Of a stretch of DNA of 64,000 bases, positions 36,132 through 45,197 are shown piece after piece; positions within the stretch are counted from its first letter, which is position 1; each line of letters starts with the position of its first letter. Both the position numbers and the translations under genes were made by a program. Source of the DNA: Ruminiclostridium cellobioparum subsp. termitidis CT1112 (lineage in GTDB: Bacteria; Bacillota; Clostridia; Acetivibrionales; DSM-1351); the NCBI RefSeq assembly GCF_000350485.1, contig NZ_AORV01000070.1, forward strand, positions 1 to 64,000, given 5' to 3'. The notes beneath the pieces are model-generated. The model had not been told where the DNA came from and did no database searches. It saw nothing but the letters and a program-made list of their open reading frames with translations.

Positions 36132-36818
36132 ATGGTAGATACTTATAGAATTCGGACCAATTCTTTTTTAGACAGCAAATCTACAGATTCGTTAATGCAA
36201 TTGGTTACCAACGAAAAAAAAGAAAGAATAAAAAGGTTTGTACATAGAGAAGATGCTCTCAGGTGCCTGTTGGGAGATCTGCTTTCCCGTTATGCCCTTT
36301 GCAGAAGAACAGGGTTAAAAAACAGTGAACTTAAATACAGGGTAAATGAATATAATAAGCCATTATTAGCAACCCCTGTGCATTTACATTTCAATGTATC
36401 CCATTCCGGCAATTGGGCCGTTTGTGCTGTGGCAGACAAGCTTGTGGGCATAGACGTTGAATATGTTAAAAATATAGACCTCAAAATCGCCGAAAGATTC
36501 TTTACAAATTATGAATATGACAGTCTGTTGAAACAGGATCCAAAAGATCGAATAAGATATTTTTATAAACTATGGACATTAAAAGAAAGCTATATAAAAG
36601 CAGATGGAAGAGGTCTATCCTTACCTCTTGACTCTTTTTCTATTGAGATAAATAATGATTCAATCTCAGTCATTACTGATAATGAGTTAAAATCATGTTT
36701 ATTTGAAATGTGTGAAATTGATGATTTCCACATTTCTTCAGTTTGCTCTTTAGACAGCAGTTTCAATACCACTCTAAAGGAAGTGACTTATTTTGATTTA
36801 TTACAAGCCTTAGCTTAA
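36132..36818 (+). CDS. 4'-phosphopantetheinyl transferase, Sfp type
   Basis: 228 residues. Converts apo carrier domains of NRPS and PKS to the holo form using CoA. Motifs: FNVSHSGNWAVCAV, VGIDVEYVK with the metal-binding Asp/Glu, FFTNYEY and KLWTLKESYIKADGRGL (WxxKEAxxK type). The length and motifs are those of the broad-specificity Sfp group rather than AcpS. It lies about 10.5 kb from the cluster boundary on the opposite strand, with its own promoter and a perfect terminator, so it may also serve other carriers. It is the only transferase of this kind in the window. Confidence 0.95.
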   Translation: MVDTYRIRTNSFLDSKSTDSLMQLVTNEKKERIKRFVHREDALRCLLGDLLSRYALCRRTGLKNSELKYRVNEYNKPLLATPVHLHFNVSHSGNWAVCAVADKLVGIDVEYVKNIDLKIAERFFTNYEYDSLLKQDPKDRIRYFYKLWTLKESYIKADGRGLSLPLDSFSIEINNDSISVITDNELKSCLFEMCEIDDFHISSVCSLDSSFNTTLKEVTYFDLLQALA

Positions 36819-36888
36819 TAATATTCAGATAAAAATGGACTACATCTATAATTTGTACAAATACAAAAAATAAATCTTTACTAACAGC

Positions 36889-36926
36889 AGTAGATGAAAA
36901 ATATTAACCAATATTTTTCATCTACT
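36889..36926 (+). terminator. Terminator after the phosphopantetheinyl transferase gene
   Basis: Perfect 17-bp inverted repeat (agtagatgaaaaatatt and its complement) around aacc, followed by TTTTAAATTTT. 70 bases after the stop. Confidence 0.85.
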
Positions 36927-37036
36927 TTTAAATTTTAAATATTTACTTTTATTTGTTAACTGTATATTATTTCACGCTCTCAGCAATAAATTTAATCAAT
37001 TTATAATATCATATGACCATAAATCATCAATTGAAT

Positions 37037-38611
37037 TTAAAAACCAGGTATCTGTCCCATTAAATACTTTTTAAACATGACCATATCAAGAGTATCAACA
37101 GACCCGCTTGAATCCACATCCGCCGCTTTTAATGCATCACCCGACAAAATGGCTTCATTTAGCAGATGTTTTTTAAGGAGCGCATAGTCCAAGGCATCAG
37201 CCTGCCCGTCATTATTAATATCTCCCTTTTTAAATATCGGTGTGATAGGTACAGTTGCAAGATAATCCCTTACTGTAGTATGTCGGGAACTTACATGATT
37301 AACCAGATCATTCACAGCCTGGTTGAACTGGGTCTCGCCATATGACAGGAAGCTGTAATTGCTGCTTTCCCTTTCAGATCCCACCACATAGGGTCTTACA
37401 AGTTCATGCAGCTGCCTTATTCTGGATGTTATTGCCGTTTGATTGAAACAGCCGCTCATTGCGTTCTGCATTTCGTTATGGTATATATTATTATAAACCG
37501 GATCATCCATTAAAAAGCGGATAAGAGGCCAATTACTGCCAATTTCCTTGAGTGAGAGACTTGCAGGTATTCCTGGCATGGGCATGCCAAACGGATTATT
37601 ATTGAGAGACATGTTAAAGTCACAGGGCAGGTAAATCATCTTCCCGCCATTGGATAAGTCCTGATATAAATAATAGTTTTTAGTTACCCATCCATATGTA
37701 TCAACGTTTACTGCAGCTGTATTTATGGCCAGCCACCGAAGGAACTTGTTTACATCAAAGACTGATTCAAGTCCGGCTCTCCAGCTTGCTGCATTTGTTC
37801 TTGGCGCATTGAGCTTATTAACCAGTGCTTGAAGATCGCTCCAATCATTTGCTTTTTCATTGGTTTTCTTTTCAAAGCCCTGTTGGTTAAATGTGGCCAA
37901 ATCTGCACCTGCTCCCGTCTCCCCCTTATATAAATTACCTTTGGAATTAGGGAATTGTGTCTTTAGCATTTCATCCGCCGGGTCCTCTGTCATTGTATAT
38001 AATCCCCAATATACCGGACCACTGCCCGTATCTATATATACTCTACAAAAAGTGGATCTAGCCGCTGGTATACCTCCGTCCCGCAGCATGTCACTAAATA
38101 CTTTATCCCTGACAAATGAAGGATCAAACCAGTTATTGCTAAATGCCAGTTCTTTAAATCCGTAAAATTTTTGATTTTTTATTTCAGGATATTGATCTTC
38201 AAATTTATCGAAATTCAAACGGAACGGGAACTTATGCTTTCCGCTCATTTTAGGTGTGAACAGTGTACTTTGCCCTTTGTACCTTATACCAACATTCCAC
38301 CATGTAATATTGTTAAATTTTATAGTAGCAGGTACATAAACGGGGTTTTGAGTACTTGTCATGTTTAAATTGTTCAGATCTGTTTCCATTGTCCTGTAAT
38401 TTTCCGGACTGATAGTTATATCCATACGCTGAACCTTATTATCAGGGAATACCACAGTATAGTTTCCGTCTACATCACCATGAGTCTCTTTAGTCCACCC
38501 GTCCGGATGTTGAACTTCAGCTGCAAACAGACTGACCTGTCCCGATGAAACAACTAAAGCCACTGCTAGAATAATAATAGATACTCTTATCATTTTAGAT
38601 AATTTACACAT
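37037..38611 (-). CDS. Secreted CotH-family protein with C-terminal type I dockerin
   Basis: 524 residues from ATG 38611 (GAAAGGA upstream; the frame is open to 38659). A signal peptide (IIILAVALVVSSGQVSLFAA) is followed by a CotH domain: MDITISPENYRTME, GIRYKGQSTLFTP, FPFRLNFDKF, FVRDKVFSDML, then YWGLYTMTED and LPCDFNMSL. The CotH kinase fold is known from spore-coat protein kinases. The last 65 residues are a dockerin with two Ca-binding repeats, GDINNDGQADALDYALLKKH and ADVDSSGSVDTLDMVMFKKY, so the protein should be docked on a cellulosome scaffold or the cell surface through cohesins. CotH-dockerin proteins are recurrent in cellulolytic clostridia; their role in the cellulosome is unclear. 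Confidence 0.93.
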   Translation of the reverse strand: MCKLSKMIRVSIIILAVALVVSSGQVSLFAAEVQHPDGWTKETHGDVDGNYTVVFPDNKVQRMDITISPENYRTMETDLNNLNMTSTQNPVYVPATIKFNNITWWNVGIRYKGQSTLFTPKMSGKHKFPFRLNFDKFEDQYPEIKNQKFYGFKELAFSNNWFDPSFVRDKVFSDMLRDGGIPAARSTFCRVYIDTGSGPVYWGLYTMTEDPADEMLKTQFPNSKGNLYKGETGAGADLATFNQQGFEKKTNEKANDWSDLQALVNKLNAPRTNAASWRAGLESVFDVNKFLRWLAINTAAVNVDTYGWVTKNYYLYQDLSNGGKMIYLPCDFNMSLNNNPFGMPMPGIPASLSLKEIGSNWPLIRFLMDDPVYNNIYHNEMQNAMSGCFNQTAITSRIRQLHELVRPYVVGSERESSNYSFLSYGETQFNQAVNDLVNHVSSRHTTVRDYLATVPITPIFKKGDINNDGQADALDYALLKKHLLNEAILSGDALKAADVDSSGSVDTLDMVMFKKYLMGQIPGF

Positions 38612-38971
38612 AATTTTCATTCCTTTCGTTTTTAGGATATATACGCAATAAAAAATCATCTTTAAGATATATACTTAAATATCATTCTCAGGATTGACTA
38701 ACAAAAACTCATCATAAAATGTATTGCAAATACGATGACAATAATTTTATTACATATAAAATCTATTACTTGATTAACTGACCAGGCACAATTCTGATTT
38801 TTACCACCTCCACCTATCATTTTTTGACTTCGATATAAAAAATACTAACTGTTACTTTTCAGACCACCTCCAAATATATTTTTCCGTATCCGTATATATT
38901 TTCTGCACTACTTTGTAAATAAAAGATATGTATTGCACTAAATTGTATATTTATACCGTTAGTTTGATTAT

Positions 38972-39000
38972 ATCATACCATTATTTTACATATAATTCAA
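38972..39000 (-). promoter_or_regulatory. Possible promoter of the cotH-dockerin gene
   Basis: TTGAAT (39000-38995), a 17-base spacer and TATGAT (38977-38972) on the minus strand. It would leave an untranslated leader of about 350 bases; nearer AT-rich promoters cannot be excluded. Confidence 0.35.
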
Positions 39001-39070
39001 TATTTGTAATTATTTAGTGCTTTATTTGAAAATAATACCCTCTATTGACAATGTTATTGCTGGAGACAAA

Positions 39071-39106
39071 ATAACCGGATGTCATAAAATTCTGACATCC
39101 GGTTAT
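39071..39106 (-). terminator. Inverted repeat, probable terminator of the GH2 operon
   Basis: ataaccggatgtca pairs perfectly with tgacatccggttat over 14 bases; on the minus strand TTTTG follows. It lies 166 bases downstream of the GH2 stop. The rest of the 660-base gap 38612-39271 shows no gene. Confidence 0.65.
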
Positions 39107-39271
39107 AAAAGAAATTTCCTTCGTTACACCTATTCACAACTTTGTCAGCAGATATAATATTTACATGTCCTTATCCTTAGTCTATCTCATATAAACTTTC
39201 TACTAATTTTTTTAGATAAGCCCTATCCGCTATGACAATGTTATTATAATTTTCTACCATAAACTATATTA

Positions 39272-42200
39272 CTATTCTCCATAAACATCAAACTCACAAT
39301 GGCCGGCCCAACCTCCGTCAGGCAATCCATTGTAAACTATCTTCACATATCTGGCCTTTTCACTGAAGCTATCCTCCCTTATACGTGCACTGCTGGTTTG
39401 GCCTGTTTGATTCACTGCCAGTCTCCAGTTTTGTCCGTCATCTGAGACCTGAATAACATATAGGTAATTGCCTTCCTCTTCAAACACCACCCTGCTGCCA
39501 GTTATTGCATATACTTCACCAAGATCAACCTGCCACCAGTGACCTACATGTGCATCATTGGCACACCATCTACTGTATATATTACCGTCGTTTCCTTTTA
39601 AAGCAGAATAACTTGTTGATTTTTCACTGTCTGAAACAGCAGGTTTCTTCAGCGCCAGATTATCTCGCAGATCTGTACTAACTTTTTCGTCTGTATTAAA
39701 CAGAGAGCTTATTTGCTCAATAGTAAGTTCCTGTGAAGGTTCAAAACATGAACTCTCCATATATTTCAGTATACTTTGCCTTAGCTGCCTGGCAGCAGGA
39801 CGCTTTTCAAGTTCACTTTCAATATCCATCGAACAAACCAGCAGTTTCCCATTGCCTGCCTTTGCTTCAAAGAGGTTTGATAGCTTGTGGTTATTAAAGA
39901 AATTCGGTATAACCTGTACTATTGGTTCATATCCTTCAGGCATGCTATCGAGGCAAACAGATACAGAGTTTTCTAATAAATCCTTCCATTGATAACTGGA
40001 ATAGAAATCGGTAGGAAAATCTTTAAAAACAGCATGAGAATTGTCACAATATATACCACATGGATCTTTGCTTGTAAAATGTACCGGGCTCCAAAATACA
40101 GGAAAAAATTTACCTGGATAAACTGTACTAAGAAGTGATGTTTCAGGAGACAAAAATACATTTCCGCCATGTTTCAGATGGTCTTTAACATCCGCAGTAA
40201 TGCTATTGGCAAATAATATATCACTCTCTTTTATTTTATCTGCATCTATATATTCCTGTATAGGGTATACCCATATATCCCATGAATTTGTTACGTTGGC
40301 ATCTTGCATACCTGCAAATATTGTAAGCTTGGAAGCTTTTTTCACACTGTTAAGACTTATGCCGCGGATAGAATATACTTTGCTCCCATTTCCAACGGGT
40401 ATTGAAATTCCGTCTATTTTCTCCGAAAACAGTTCTTTACCCTGTTCATCTTTGATACACCAATATATTGTCGAAGACTTAATATCACTACTGCCAAAAT
40501 GCGCAAACTCCAAATCTGCCTCGAAGGTTTCATCGTTCAGGTATATACGTTTATGCATTCGAAGGAGTGGAACTGTTGGGCTGCAAAACTGCCTAAATTT
40601 CTCAGGCTCAACTAATCCCTTTGACTCCCAGAAACTGTCCAGTATACCCACAGTGGCAGTACTTTGTCCTGGAAAATCATGAATATCTAAAAGTTGAAAT
40701 CCCGCGAATCCATTAGTCCGAAGGGCAGCTTCAATTTCATCCTTGTAAAGCTGTAGTGCCAGCTTTCCTGAACCTCTCATGAAGTTTTCAGAATATTTAA
40801 GCATATTCATATTTTTCAGATCATTGTAAATTGCCTCCAGGTTAATCGGTCTAAGCACTCCCTTATATTTGGATATCTCATTCATGTTAGGGTAAACACA
40901 ATATTGTCCCACTTCATGGGATACAATTGGTATATTTCTTAATGCAGCCCCATTTTCATAGTCCAGTTCAGTAGTTTCCGCCATTTTATCAAGATAATAC
41001 TGTCCCCTTATTCCAACCGTATCTACAGATTGTGCTACAAAAAAATCATCTGCTTCATCCGCTGCTCTGTCCCAATTTGATGTGAGGGTATAAACAAATC
41101 TGCCATCTTCTTTTTTAAGCATGGAAATAATGTCATGCAGAAGATTAAAATCTCCATTTAGTTCATTACCATTGCTGAACATACAAAAGGAAGGATGATT
41201 ACCGTAAGTGCTGATAATCCTTCTCGCTTCAGCTGGCAGATATGAATAATGCTCCGGGTAGCATCCTATGGTATAATTGGTCCATGTATCCATCCATACC
41301 GGTCCTTCTATCTGCAAGTATATTCCAATTTCATCTGCTGCTTTGAATGCAGCTTCAGGCGGACACCACGAGTGAAATCTTATATGGTTAAGTCCATATT
41401 CCTTAACTGTCTTAAATATTTTGTGCCAATCCTCTGCCTCCATAGGCGGATAGCCTGTTAACGGGTAAATACAGCAATCCAATGTTCCTCTGAGAAATGT
41501 TTTTCTGCCATTTACAGTAAACTGTGTACCTGAAGCTTTGAACTCCTTCATTCCGAAAACTACATTTTTTCTGTCGGAAATAATCTGTTGTCCTCCTGCA
41601 CCTGAAAGCAATAATTCCATTTCATAAAGATTGGGTGAAAATTCATCCCATAAAAGCAAATGTTCTCCCATTTGGTATTCAAATTGCAAAATACCATCAT
41701 CTTTATTATTTATTTTAAATATTGCTGGTTCAATCCTATGAGTATTATTATCACAAATACTTTTTACGCTGACTGTAAGAGTATATTCTAAATCTAAGTT
41801 TGTATAATTTTCTATTTTAGTTTTTAAAAAAACCTTTCTATTGATAATATCAGGGTAAATCTGAACATCACTTAAAAAAACCTTATCAGTAGCATATATG
41901 CTCATTCTTCCAACGATACCATTCCATATAGTCTGTGTTTCATCTGTATATCCGCTTGGATGCGGTCCTATTTTATGGATATCTCTATTATCAATCATTA
42001 TAGTCAGATTATGCTCTCGCCCCGGAATTACATAATCAGAAATATCATAAACATGTGGGGTCGACAGGCTATCCTGCTGGCCAACTTCATTTCCATCAAT
42101 CCATAATATAGATTGATACATCACTCTTTCAAGAAACATTACTATCCTTTTTTCATTCCACTCAAGTGGGATTTTGATTGATCTTTGATACCACACAGCC

Positions 42201-42439
42201 CCAACATATCTGTATTTCTGTCTTAGACATTTAACTGTTTCTTTTGCCAGGACAGGATCCATTTTCAGCGGTTCACCCTGCTTATTTTCATTTGTTGTCC
42301 CAGGCAGGCAAAAACCTTTATTGGCCAGTTCACCCATATACCATTTGCTTTTGAAACCTGTATCCTCCGGATCAAGTTGAAAATCCCATTGTCCTGCCAG
42401 GTCAATTAAATATGTATTTTTTTCATAATTATTACTCAC
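39272..42439 (-). CDS. Glycoside hydrolase family 2 protein with C-terminal discoidin (F5/8 type C) domain
   Basis: 1055 residues, GTG start eight bases after GGAGG. Order: GH2 sugar-binding jelly roll (about 10-190), immunoglobulin-like domain, TIM barrel with the acid/base Glu in SNGNELNGD (about 426) and a nucleophile candidate in IPIVSHEVGQY, a long middle segment (about 700-920), and a final discoidin/CBM32-like domain (DNLALKKPAVSDSEKST, HWWQVDLGEVYAITGSRVVF). Substrate is not evident; the family covers beta-galactosidases, glucuronidases and mannosidases. No signal peptide is visible, so the enzyme is probably cytoplasmic and acts on oligosaccharides taken up by the adjoining ABC importer. 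It is last in the importer operon, behind a 19-bp hairpin. Confidence 0.93.
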   Translation of the reverse strand: MSNNYEKNTYLIDLAGQWDFQLDPEDTGFKSKWYMGELANKGFCLPGTTNENKQGEPLKMDPVLAKETVKCLRQKYRYVGAVWYQRSIKIPLEWNEKRIVMFLERVMYQSILWIDGNEVGQQDSLSTPHVYDISDYVIPGREHNLTIMIDNRDIHKIGPHPSGYTDETQTIWNGIVGRMSIYATDKVFLSDVQIYPDIINRKVFLKTKIENYTNLDLEYTLTVSVKSICDNNTHRIEPAIFKINNKDDGILQFEYQMGEHLLLWDEFSPNLYEMELLLSGAGGQQIISDRKNVVFGMKEFKASGTQFTVNGRKTFLRGTLDCCIYPLTGYPPMEAEDWHKIFKTVKEYGLNHIRFHSWCPPEAAFKAADEIGIYLQIEGPVWMDTWTNYTIGCYPEHYSYLPAEARRIISTYGNHPSFCMFSNGNELNGDFNLLHDIISMLKKEDGRFVYTLTSNWDRAADEADDFFVAQSVDTVGIRGQYYLDKMAETTELDYENGAALRNIPIVSHEVGQYCVYPNMNEISKYKGVLRPINLEAIYNDLKNMNMLKYSENFMRGSGKLALQLYKDEIEAALRTNGFAGFQLLDIHDFPGQSTATVGILDSFWESKGLVEPEKFRQFCSPTVPLLRMHKRIYLNDETFEADLEFAHFGSSDIKSSTIYWCIKDEQGKELFSEKIDGISIPVGNGSKVYSIRGISLNSVKKASKLTIFAGMQDANVTNSWDIWVYPIQEYIDADKIKESDILFANSITADVKDHLKHGGNVFLSPETSLLSTVYPGKFFPVFWSPVHFTSKDPCGIYCDNSHAVFKDFPTDFYSSYQWKDLLENSVSVCLDSMPEGYEPIVQVIPNFFNNHKLSNLFEAKAGNGKLLVCSMDIESELEKRPAARQLRQSILKYMESSCFEPSQELTIEQISSLFNTDEKVSTDLRDNLALKKPAVSDSEKSTSYSALKGNDGNIYSRWCANDAHVGHWWQVDLGEVYAITGSRVVFEEEGNYLYVIQVSDDGQNWRLAVNQTGQTSSARIREDSFSEKARYVKIVYNGLPDGGWAGHCEFDVYGE

Positions 42440-42484
42440 AATTAATACCTCCTCACTAAAATAACGATATACTCAAAAGTATCT

Positions 42485-42534
42485 CCTAAGAATAACTGAA
42501 TGGAGCAATAACACCCCATTCAGTTATTCTTAGG
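42485..42534 (-). terminator. Long perfect hairpin between solute-binding protein and GH2 genes
   Basis: 19-bp perfect inverted repeat (cctaagaataactgaatgg and its complement) with a 12-base loop, placed between the stop of the binding-protein gene and the GH2 start. No T run follows on the minus strand, so it is more likely a processing or mRNA-stabilising stem that raises binding-protein expression than a full terminator. Confidence 0.65.
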
Positions 42535-42580
42535 CTACTCTTTATTAATACATATTACAGCAGTCTCTGCATCTGTTGCA

Positions 42581-44248
42581 TTATTTGTTGGCCTTATAAA
42601 AATCGTTGCCATTCTTTATAACCTGATCTCCGCCTGCTTTCAACCATTTATCTACCATTTCACCCCATGCTTTATCAAAATCATTACTATTTCCAACTAC
42701 TGCCTTGAGATACCCTTCCGCGAATATTGATAACAGTTTATTGGCATCACCGAGTACTGAATCGTCAACTACATTTGTCAAAGGACTTGCAATAGCATAT
42801 TTTGCATTATTTGCCTGCCAGTCTGCAAACTGTCCCGTTGCCATATCTTCAGGCAACCATGACCTAACGTCCTTAAAAGCTTCATCATAGTTGAAATTGT
42901 GTTCTTTTATCGGAATATACGCATATTCATGATAATTCATAGCCCCCCAAGTCAAAGGATAAAGGTAACCATTCTTTTTTGTATCCCAATCCTTATCGCA
43001 CTCTGCCTTATTTATATAATATACTCTTCCGCCGTTCTCTTCTTTGAATTCTGTAAAGTGCACACCTTTTATACCAAACTCAGTGAGCTCTCTGCCTTCT
43101 TGTGACAGAGTATAATCCATAAGTTCTATTGCCTTTTCAGGATTTTTGCTTGTACTTGGAATAACATTACCCCACCAGTATCCGCCTGTATGTCCTCCAT
43201 TTGCCGGGACTCCATTAACTCCGTTTATTGGTGCAAAGGCTGAAACTTTTGCATTAGGATTAATTTTTTTGAGTTTATCAACAAATACATTTGGGATAGA
43301 TGTCAATGCTATACCATATTTACCTTGAGCAAATGCATCTGATTCCGGTCCCTGTGCAGAATCAAATTTCAAACTTAACCAATCTTTATTTATAAGTCCT
43401 TCATTTACAATTTTATTAACAAATCTGGTTGCTTCCTTAGCTCCATCAGATACTTCCCATCTGGTTACAGTTCCATCAGCCTTTTCAACCCACTTTCCCG
43501 AACCGGCATTAACAGCATATGCCCTGTTTATAAATTGGAATACATCTGCAGGATCAACCTTCCCATTTTCCATTGCAAACCAACCGTAAGTGTCATTTTT
43601 ACCGTTCTTGTCCGGATCGTTTTCCTTAAAGGCTTTGATTACCTGATACAACTCATCAATATTTGTTGGGATCTTCATCCCAAGATTATCCAGCCAATCC
43701 TGACGGATTATGTATGCCCATTGCTGCGGACATAAGCCTATCGGTTTATAATATGCTTTTCCGTTAACTTTCAGCAGCTTATATACATCCGCATTAATAA
43801 CTGAGCTCACGTAAGGATATTTACCATCTTTCAAGTAATCATCGTATGCCAAAACCAGACCATTCTTTACCCACTCATTCAGGGTTTTACCCGCATCACA
43901 GTTCAATATATCTATCTGCTCTCCTGATGCCATCATTATATTCTGTTTATTTGGAAACTGATCCCAGGGAAAAGTAACGATATCCAGCTTAGTATTTGTT
44001 TTCTTCTGTAATTCAATCAAAATTCTGTCCTTGGTAGGATCCTGTTCATTTGCGGCTCTGACCCATCGGATAGTAACAGGCTCAGTAGCCGCCTTTTCTA
44101 CCTCTTTCGAACTAGTACTTGCAGAACTACTGCTTACTGCAGCTGTTTCATCAGCTGCTTTATTGCTCCCGCAACCGCTTAATACAGCAGTTAGGATTAC
44201 AACTGATAAAAATATTGCCAATGACTTTGAAATGTTCTTGTACATCAT
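42581..44248 (-). CDS. Lipoprotein solute-binding protein of sugar ABC importer (LplA/YtcQ type)
   Basis: 555 residues. Lipoprotein signal with lipobox AVLSGCGSN (Cys26-27 region), a Ser/Ala-rich linker, then an extracellular family 1 binding protein: TIRWVRAANEQDP, KTNTKLDIVTFPWDQFP, AYIIRQDWLDNLGMKIPTN and DKNGKNDTYGW, all typical of the LplA/YtcQ group that binds complex oligosaccharides. Tethered outside the membrane, it delivers its ligand to the two permeases upstream. It starts behind AGGAGG. No ATPase gene lies in the locus; such importers commonly share a MsmK-type ATPase encoded elsewhere. Confidence 0.94.
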   Translation of the reverse strand: MMYKNISKSLAIFLSVVILTAVLSGCGSNKAADETAAVSSSSASTSSKEVEKAATEPVTIRWVRAANEQDPTKDRILIELQKKTNTKLDIVTFPWDQFPNKQNIMMASGEQIDILNCDAGKTLNEWVKNGLVLAYDDYLKDGKYPYVSSVINADVYKLLKVNGKAYYKPIGLCPQQWAYIIRQDWLDNLGMKIPTNIDELYQVIKAFKENDPDKNGKNDTYGWFAMENGKVDPADVFQFINRAYAVNAGSGKWVEKADGTVTRWEVSDGAKEATRFVNKIVNEGLINKDWLSLKFDSAQGPESDAFAQGKYGIALTSIPNVFVDKLKKINPNAKVSAFAPINGVNGVPANGGHTGGYWWGNVIPSTSKNPEKAIELMDYTLSQEGRELTEFGIKGVHFTEFKEENGGRVYYINKAECDKDWDTKKNGYLYPLTWGAMNYHEYAYIPIKEHNFNYDEAFKDVRSWLPEDMATGQFADWQANNAKYAIASPLTNVVDDSVLGDANKLLSIFAEGYLKAVVGNSNDFDKAWGEMVDKWLKAGGDQVIKNGNDFYKANK

Positions 44249-44310
44249 TTTATCCTCCTTTTATATTAATCAACCGTTTTACGGTGGATTTTTCTATGTA
44301 AGTAGCTGTA

Positions 44311-45177
44311 TTAACCTTTAACGGCACCCATCATAATACCTTTACTGAAAGAATTTTGAACAAATGGATATATAATTAAAACTGGTATTATTCCGATAAT
44401 TATACAGGCCATTTTGAACTGTTCGGGATTGGAAGCCACTGTTGCTACACCTACCTGTGCCATAACAAGATTTTGTATAATCATCTGTCTTAGAACAACT
44501 TGTAGAGGATACATATTATTTGAACTAATAAACAGTGTTGCCATGAAATAGTCATTCCAGTATGCTACTCCATAGAAAAGGCTTACAGCGGCAAATACCG
44601 GCTTTGAAACAGGTATTATTATTTTAAAAAGAATCTGGACATCATTATAACCATCAATTTTGGCGGCTTCCTCCAGACTTTCAGGGAGACTTGCAAAGTA
44701 GTTTTTCATGATTATCAGGTTATAGGTTGAAATCGCCAGAGGTATTGTTAAGGCAAAAATTGTATCGTCCAGATGCAGATTTTTGACAAGTACATAGAAT
44801 GGTACTAAACCTCCGCTGAAAAACATTGTAAAAACCAATATCTTAAACAAAAAATTACGGCCGGGAAGTCCCTTTTTACTTAAAACATATGCTCCCATAG
44901 AAGTAAGCAGCATACTTAAAGCCGTGCCTAAGCCAGTTACCTTTATTGAGACAAATAATGAATTTATGATACCACCCAGACTGGAGAATGCCCTCTTATA
45001 CTCGTCTAAGCTAAAACTTTTAGGCACCAAATGGTATGTATCCCTCAAATATACCTCTGGTGAAGACGTTGAAATGACAAATATGTGCCACATAGGTAAC
45101 AGAATGGCCAACGAAAAAATAATTAATACCAGATAGATTAATATATCAGCTATTCCAAATTTAAATCTTGATTTCAT
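44311..45177 (-). CDS. Sugar ABC importer permease, YtcP/LplC type
   Basis: 288 residues with six membrane helices. The EAA loop that contacts the ATPase is ESLEEAAKIDGYNDVQILFKI, given here only by its key part EAAKIDG, and the C-terminus KGIMMGAVKG is characteristic of the LplC family. The ATG has AAGGAGG upstream. It forms the inner-membrane channel with the product of 45198-46160 and lies 20 bases after it. Confidence 0.95.
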   Translation of the reverse strand: MKSRFKFGIADILIYLVLIIFSLAILLPMWHIFVISTSSPEVYLRDTYHLVPKSFSLDEYKRAFSSLGGIINSLFVSIKVTGLGTALSMLLTSMGAYVLSKKGLPGRNFLFKILVFTMFFSGGLVPFYVLVKNLHLDDTIFALTIPLAISTYNLIIMKNYFASLPESLEEAAKIDGYNDVQILFKIIIPVSKPVFAAVSLFYGVAYWNDYFMATLFISSNNMYPLQVVLRQMIIQNLVMAQVGVATVASNPEQFKMACIIIGIIPVLIIYPFVQNSFSKGIMMGAVKG

Positions 45178-45197
45178 AAGTGTCCTCCTTATAATCC

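Noticed and set aside
44031-44321. Plus-strand frame of 96 codons
   Set aside because: Antisense shadow of the solute-binding protein start; no ribosome binding site and no family features.
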